15,747 bases of DNA from Dehalococcoidia bacterium (GTDB lineage Bacteria > Chloroflexota > Dehalococcoidia > UBA3495): assembly GCA_030753265.1 (NCBI GenBank), contig JASMCQ010000072.1, positions 1-15,747 of the forward strand. Reading direction: 5' to 3'. Position 1 is the first letter of the stretch, and each line of letters begins with the position of its first letter. The position numbers and the translations under genes are program-made. The notes beneath the pieces were generated by a model. That model saw only the letters and a program-made list of their open reading frames with translations. It had not been told where the DNA came from and did not search any database. Below are positions 12,338-15,747 of this stretch, one piece after another.

Positions 12338-12579
12338 GCAGACGCCGGCAAGAAACGAGCCAGAATTTCATGCTTCGCAAAATCTGTGAGGACTGCACGG
12401 TTCTGTTGGAGAAGCGAGTCTATCTGATCCACCGTGGCCGTGTTATTTTGGGCGCTCTTACCCAGACCGGCAGCGGCTGCCGCCATGGAGGGTAGCGGCA
12501 GGCCTGGCCCAAAGGCCTCAGGCAGCCTTTTTTCTGGCAGTTCCCATCCCACCTGCTTACCAGGTGTTGCTATGGTCAT
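12334..12579 (-). CDS. Unknown 81-residue protein between ybaB and recR
   Basis: I do not recognise this protein. It has a Pro-rich N-terminal half (LPEKRLPEAFGPGLPLP), an Ala-rich stretch (SMAAAAAGLGK), and a predicted helix at the C-terminus (VDQIDSLLQQNRAVLTDFAKHEILARFLP). No cysteines, membrane segment or signal peptide are visible. Evidence for its being a gene is its stop codon: TGA overlaps the recR ATG as ATGA, the coupling seen at other junctions in this run, and it fills the space with only 34 nt after ybaB. No good Shine-Dalgarno site precedes the ATG at 12579; a GTG nine codons in is an alternative. A role with YbaB, RecR or the clamp loader is guesswork from position. Confidence 0.6.
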   Translation of the reverse strand: MTIATPGKQVGWELPEKRLPEAFGPGLPLPSMAAAAAGLGKSAQNNTATVDQIDSLLQQNRAVLTDFAKHEILARFLPASA

Positions 12580-12613
12580 AAGCGCAACCGGTTCCGGGAG
12601 ATCAGGTGTCTCA

Positions 12614-12910
12614 CTAGAAGCCGGGGATCTTCATGCCGCCGGTGATGGCGCCCATCCTATCGGCCGCCATCTTCTGAGTCTGGGCAAAGGCGTCGTTGAC
12701 CGCCGCCGCTACCATGTCCTGGAGCAACTCTACGTCCTCCACCGCTTCCGGGTCGATGACCACCGACTCCACCACTTGCTTGCCGGACATGGTTACCTTG
12801 ACCACACCGCCCCCGGCGCTGCCCTCCACGGTGAGGGTTTCCAGCTCCTCCTGGATCTTTTGGATCTGGGCGAGCTGTTTCTGCGCCTGGCGCATCATGT
12901 TGCGGTTCAT
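12614..12910 (-). CDS. ybaB: YbaB/EbfC family nucleoid-associated protein
   Basis: A 98-residue protein of the small dimeric YbaB/EbfC family, which binds DNA and is nearly always encoded between dnaX and recR. It starts with a coiled-coil-like helix (MNRNMMRQAQKQLAQIQKIQ), followed by the beta region ELETLTVEGSAGGGVVKVTMSGKQ with its Gly-rich turn, and ends with a second helix and GGMKIPGF. That arrangement is diagnostic. Its ATG overlaps the dnaX stop as ATGA. Its exact role is unsettled in the literature: nucleoid organisation, replication-fork or recombination accessory functions are proposed. Confidence 0.96.
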   Translation of the reverse strand: MNRNMMRQAQKQLAQIQKIQEELETLTVEGSAGGGVVKVTMSGKQVVESVVIDPEAVEDVELLQDMVAAAVNDAFAQTQKMAADRMGAITGGMKIPGF

Positions 12911-14625
12911 TCCGCAGCCTCCTCAACAATGATTTTAGCGCCCATTCCCATCGCGGCGCGTACCAGAGGGCTGTTTTGGGCCGACCGGGAGGAGTTGCCG
13001 CCGGCGCCGGCGTCTTCCACTAGCGTTAGTCTAAACTCATACGGCTGGTCGAAAAACTGTTCCACCGCGTCGGCTACCAAACGCCGCCCCTTGGGGTCGT
13101 CCATCTCTTCTTGCATCCGAACCATGTTGCTCTTGTTGGTAAAGGCCAGGACCAGGGTATCCCCTTCCAGGGAGATGGCTTCGGGCTTGCAGTCCCTCAG
13201 CAACGCGCCCAGGTTGTACTTCTTGCCTTTGTGCCGGCCAAGGGCCTTTACCGTTGCTACCCACTGGCTGGCCAAGCTGCCTCCTTGGGCTCCCGAGACA
13301 GGGCCCGGCCCGGCGGGCAAGTCCGCCGCCGGTTGGGGGGCCGCCTCAGCCGGGGCGAGCCCGGCGGATGGGTCCGCTGCCGGCTGGGGTGGGGGAGAAG
13401 GCGCGATCGATGGTTGCCCCCGCGGGGTCCGGGCTGCGGGAGGCGGCGGCCGGGCCGTAGCGGGGCGCGGCGCAACGGAGGCGGCGGCGTCGGACCCGGC
13501 CCGAGGTGGGGTGTCGCCGGTCTGCTCCTCCTCGCCGGCGGCCGCCGCGGCTAGGTCCTCGCAAATCTCCACGGCCGCCAGCTCCAGGGGCAGGGTGGAC
13601 GGCGCGTCGTACCGCATGTTGACCTGGCTCCACAATTTGAGGGCCTTTACGATCCGCCACGGTGGGAGCTTCCCCACCAGCTCCTCTAATTGGGAGACGA
13701 TGTGGTCGGGAAGGTCCAGAGCTTCCCGGGCCCCCCATCGCAGCAACATGGCCGCCCGCAACAGATCGAGGGCCTGCCGGTGGAACTGGCGCAGGTCGGT
13801 GCCGTCCCAGGCTGCCTGATTGATGACACCCAGGGAGGCCGAGGTGTTGCCCATTAGCAAATAGCTGGTCAATTCCAGCCATTGCTCGCCATGGCCCAAT
13901 CCCAAGAGGTCCTCGACTTGATGCAAGCCCACGCCGTCCCGGTAGGACACCACCAACTGCTCCAGCAGGTTCTGAGCATCACGCAGGCTGCCGGCGGCGG
14001 AGCGGGCCACCATGCGCAGGGCCTCGGGCTCCACCACCACCCCTTCGGCGTCAACGATCTCTTGCAGACGGCCGCAGACCAGGTCCAAGGGCAAGCGCCG
14101 AAAGTCGAATCGTTGGCAGCGGGAAACGATGGTGGGCTCGATCTTGTGAACCTGGGTAGTGCACAGTATGAAGATGACGTGGGCCGGCGGCTCCTCCAGG
14201 GTTTTGAGGAAGGCGTTGGAGGCCGCGCCGGTGAGCATATGGGCTTCGTCGATGATGTACACTTTGCGACGGCCCTGGGCCGGGGAGAAGTTCACCTTAT
14301 CACGGATATCCCGGATCTCGTCGATGCCCCGGTTGCTGGCGGCGTCCAGCTCAAATATGTCCAAGAATCGGCCATCGTTGACGGCCAGGCAGACCTGACA
14401 AGCGTTGCACGGATCGCCGTCCTGGAGGTCCAGGCAGTTGGCGGCCTTCGCCACGATGCGGGCGGTGGTGGTCTTGCCGCTGCCCCGGGGCCCGCAGAAG
14501 AGGTAGGAGTGAGACACCCGGTCCTGTTTGAGGGCCTGGCGCAAGGTATTGGCCACATGCTCCTGGCCCACCAGCTCGGCAAAGCTGCTGGGGCGCCATC
14601 GGCGGTAGTAGACCTGGGTGGTCAT
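12907..14625 (-). CDS. dnaX: DNA polymerase III subunits gamma and tau (clamp loader)
   Basis: A 572-residue clamp-loader ATPase. The AAA+ part (about 1-240) shows Walker A GPRGSGKTT (45-53), zinc cysteines C64, C73, C76 and C79, Walker B VYIIDEAH (122-129), sensor 1 ILCTT, and the SRC motif at 168-170 contacting a neighbour's ATP. The clamp-loader collar domain runs to about 355. A low-complexity Ala/Pro linker (about 358-452) then joins a C-terminal domain (about 453-572) of the tau type that in other bacteria contacts polymerase. I see no A-rich slippery site like that of E. coli dnaX, so a frameshifted short form is not expected. The ATG shares one base with the ybeY stop (TGATG), and the stop overlaps ybaB. 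Confidence 0.97.
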   Translation of the reverse strand: MTTQVYYRRWRPSSFAELVGQEHVANTLRQALKQDRVSHSYLFCGPRGSGKTTTARIVAKAANCLDLQDGDPCNACQVCLAVNDGRFLDIFELDAASNRGIDEIRDIRDKVNFSPAQGRRKVYIIDEAHMLTGAASNAFLKTLEEPPAHVIFILCTTQVHKIEPTIVSRCQRFDFRRLPLDLVCGRLQEIVDAEGVVVEPEALRMVARSAAGSLRDAQNLLEQLVVSYRDGVGLHQVEDLLGLGHGEQWLELTSYLLMGNTSASLGVINQAAWDGTDLRQFHRQALDLLRAAMLLRWGAREALDLPDHIVSQLEELVGKLPPWRIVKALKLWSQVNMRYDAPSTLPLELAAVEICEDLAAAAAGEEEQTGDTPPRAGSDAAASVAPRPATARPPPPAARTPRGQPSIAPSPPPQPAADPSAGLAPAEAAPQPAADLPAGPGPVSGAQGGSLASQWVATVKALGRHKGKKYNLGALLRDCKPEAISLEGDTLVLAFTNKSNMVRMQEEMDDPKGRRLVADAVEQFFDQPYEFRLTLVEDAGAGGNSSRSAQNSPLVRAAMGMGAKIIVEEAAE

Positions 14626-15176
14626 CAGTTCATGGTCCTGGCTTGAAATATGGCCTCCAGGGCGGCTTTCTCCCTGGACTGCATCCGCGCCGTCTCTTCA
14701 GCCTCCCCGTGGTCGTGGCCCGCCAGATGGAGCACCCCGTGGACGATGAGCAGGGCCAGCTCCCGTTCCGCCGGCTCGCCCCGTTCCAGGGCCTGCCTTT
14801 GGGTCTGGGGGTAGGATATGATTACCTCTCCCAAGGGTGAAGGCTGGCCGGGGGGGAGGACAAAGGCAGGCCCGCCAGCTTCACCGGAATCGCCATGGCG
14901 GTCATCGGGGGCCTCGGCTTCACCCTCCCATTCGCCGGGATGGGAAGCGGAGAAAGAAAGCACGTCGGTCACTTCGTCCAACCCCCGGAAATCCCGGTTC
15001 AGCTCCCGGACTGTCTCGTCGCCGGTCACCAAGAGGCCCACCTGGCAGGGGTCTCCCTCCGGCAGGGCCACCTGGAGGGCGGCATCCATCGCCGACCGGA
15101 GCCAAGCTTCGGACAGCCCCTCCTGAAAGGGCTCGTCAACCGAGACGTCAACCTGTCGACGGGGCCGGGAACTCAC
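14625..15176 (-). CDS. ybeY: Endoribonuclease YbeY (rRNA maturation factor)
   Basis: A 183-residue metal-dependent RNase acting in 16S rRNA 3'-end maturation and ribosome quality control. The zinc site HGVLHLAGHDH gives H146, H150 and H156. Upstream, LNRDFRGLDEVTDVLSFS is the family's conserved LN..FR..D..TDVLSF segment, and GEVIIS matches the GDI.I. strand. Between these two lies an insertion of about 37 residues (77-113), acidic and Gly/Pro-rich, absent from shorter family members and likely a surface loop. The start is a GTG at 15176 with only a weak AGGGTGAG upstream. It heads the run of six genes and overlaps dnaX by one base. The usual neighbour phoH is not present on the upstream side. 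Confidence 0.94.
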   Translation of the reverse strand: MSSRPRRQVDVSVDEPFQEGLSEAWLRSAMDAALQVALPEGDPCQVGLLVTGDETVRELNRDFRGLDEVTDVLSFSASHPGEWEGEAEAPDDRHGDSGEAGGPAFVLPPGQPSPLGEVIISYPQTQRQALERGEPAERELALLIVHGVLHLAGHDHGEAEETARMQSREKAALEAIFQARTMN

Positions 15177-15312
15177 CGCTCACCCTATCCGCGGCGCGAA
15201 TGTCGAAGGCTTCGACGGCGCCAGAGTCCTTGGAAATCCCACGGGCCCACCCCCTTGAGAGAGAGCGACGAGAGGATTTTGCGCGTTCGTCTCGGGCCGC
15301 GGCCGCAAGCTG

Positions 15313-15329
15313 CCCCGGCTTTGCCGGGG
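15313..15329. repeat. Perfect 7-bp GC hairpin
   Basis: CCCCGGC and GCCGGGG pair around a TTT loop. Only two Ts follow on the plus strand, and none of note on the minus strand, so intrinsic termination would be weak. It lies in the presumed leader of ybeY. Confidence 0.4.
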
Positions 15330-15456
15330 TTCCGCGTAAACGTGTCGAAGGGTCATTCGGACTTCAGTTCCCAGCGGAAGCCACAGCGAGTCCGCACCTT
15401 TCGTACCGGGCAAACGCCCCGGCGGGCTTTCACAGCGTAGTCGGGGAGTTCCGCCA

Positions 15457-15486
15457 ATGATAGCACGGGGATACGAGAAGCATCAA
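15457..15486 (-). promoter_or_regulatory. Candidate promoter of the ybeY-dnaX-recR-recO run
   Basis: On the minus strand TTGATG (15486-15481; 4 of 6), an 18-bp spacer and TATCAT (15462-15457; 5 of 6) predict a start of transcription near 15450. It is the best promoter-like pair I found upstream of ybeY, but the long leader and the 4-of-6 -35 box make it a moderate call. Confidence 0.4.
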
Positions 15487-15628
15487 GGAGCGGCGCGCCA
15501 CCCATTCGATACCAATCCACCGGCACTCGTACCTGAATTTCAGCGCCCGCCGGGCGTCCCCGGGAGTAAGGATTTGGCGCATCTGGCCGGCCCCAGGGGT
15601 CGAGGTAATCCCCGGTTTCGCGGTGGCC

Positions 15629-15747
15629 TGTAAAGGGCGGAGAGATAATGTACCACCAGGGCGGTCGAGTGCTGAGATGTGGCGCTTGAAAACTGTACCG
15701 CCTGTCGCCTTCAATCAGGAACGACAGAACCTGATTGAAGGTGGATT
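15629..15747. mobile_element. Possible end of an IS21-family element running off the right edge
   Basis: The segment carries two copies of TGTACC(A/G)CC, at 15649-15657 and 15694-15702, 45 bp apart, in contexts reading TAATGTACCACC and AAACTGTACCGCC. I recall IS21-family ends bearing such repeated transposase-binding sites, with GGTACA(T/G)T wording on the other strand, and a TG terminus. TGTAAAGGG at 15629 would be a candidate tip. No transposase is seen before the window ends, and no target-site duplication can be checked, so this is a tentative call resting on remembered pattern. Confidence 0.35.
15708..15741. repeat. Perfect 12-bp inverted repeat at the right edge
   Basis: CCTTCAATCAGG (15708-15719) and CCTGATTGAAGG (15730-15741) are exact inverted copies around a 10-nt loop. 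This is the longest perfect palindrome I found. No T-tract follows on either strand within the window. It could be a 3'-end hairpin of a gene lying to the right, or part of the proposed mobile-element end. Confidence 0.75.

Larger units (their letters stand above)
15177..15628. other. Upstream region of the ybeY run without genes
   Basis: About 450 bp with no convincing coding frame; short open frames on both strands lack motifs and good ribosome-binding sites. It contains a perfect hairpin CCCCGGC-TTT-GCCGGGG (15313-15329) and a candidate ybeY promoter (15457-15486). If that promoter is used, the ybeY leader is about 275 nt and includes the hairpin. I recognised no riboswitch or RNA gene. 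Confidence 0.45.

Noticed and set aside
12525..12540. Run of six A (minus strand) followed by G, resembling the E. coli dnaX slippery heptamer A-AAA-AAG
   Set aside because: It lies in the 81-codon unknown gene, not in dnaX, and the codon phase is GAA-AAA-AGG, which does not match the required frame.
12434..13819. 461-codon plus-strand open frame
   Set aside because: Antisense to ybaB and dnaX. Long open frames opposite real genes are expected in GC-rich DNA.
15177..15714. Short open frames on both strands upstream of ybeY (for example 15430-15714 minus)
   Set aside because: No motifs, no good ribosome-binding sites, and some overlap the inverted repeat and the proposed mobile-element end.

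Overview
The window is GC-rich bacterial chromosome with 17 supported protein-coding genes and no rRNA or tRNA genes that I can see. Genes are packed with short or overlapping junctions, GTG and TTG starts are common, and several intergenic gaps carry imperfect palindromic repeats. The mix of genes (a stand-alone Lrp/AsnC sensor domain next to an acyl-CoA dehydrogenase, a UroD-like methyltransferase with a corrinoid protein, a split biotin carboxylase and carrier protein, a small Cys-cluster/HTH protein) suggests an uncultured member of Chloroflexota, perhaps of the Dehalococcoidia/SAR202 kind. That placement is inference from gene content and style; no marker gene was compared.

Layout, left to right. 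(1) 1-830: a small plus-strand gene for a five-cysteine, helix-turn-helix protein. Its sigma70-type promoter holds two copies of a GAAC-N4-GTTY palindrome resembling LexA boxes of Gram-positive bacteria. (2) 830-2460, minus strand: a promoter, a stand-alone RAM (Lrp/AsnC ligand-binding) protein, then an acyl-CoA dehydrogenase. (3) 2659-4727, plus strand: rsmG, probably translated from a leaderless mRNA, then an NAD-dependent epimerase/dehydratase with its own promoter. (4) 5245-6214, plus strand: a MetF-type methylenetetrahydrofolate reductase with its own promoter. (5) 6215-6585: two different palindromic repeat elements between convergent genes. (6) 6586-8730, minus strand: a corrinoid protein followed by a UroD/MtaA-like methyltransferase, preceded by a leader of about 295 nt. 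With metF these suggest corrinoid- and folate-dependent one-carbon transfer. (7) 8866-15176, minus strand: a tightly packed run ybeY-dnaX-ybaB-(unknown 81 aa)-recR-recO, then after 88 nt biotin carboxylase and biotin carboxyl carrier protein. (8) 15177-15747: no convincing gene. It holds a candidate promoter for ybeY, GC-rich hairpins, and at the far right repeats and an inverted repeat resembling the end of an IS21-family element.

How the genes fit together. DnaX, YbaB, RecR and RecO form a replication and recombinational-repair block, and YbeY adds rRNA maturation. Junctions of 1 to 4 shared bases, or a single-base gap, suggest translational coupling. The biotin carboxylase and carrier genes overlap by 10 nt and need a carboxyltransferase partner that is not in the window. 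The corrinoid protein and methyltransferase lack, within the window, both the substrate-specific first methyltransferase and the reductive activator expected of such systems. The most unusual items are the small HTH gene with paired LexA-like boxes, the methyltransferase with altered metal-ligand positions, the unknown small gene inside the dnaX-recR run, and the possible IS21-type end at the right edge.
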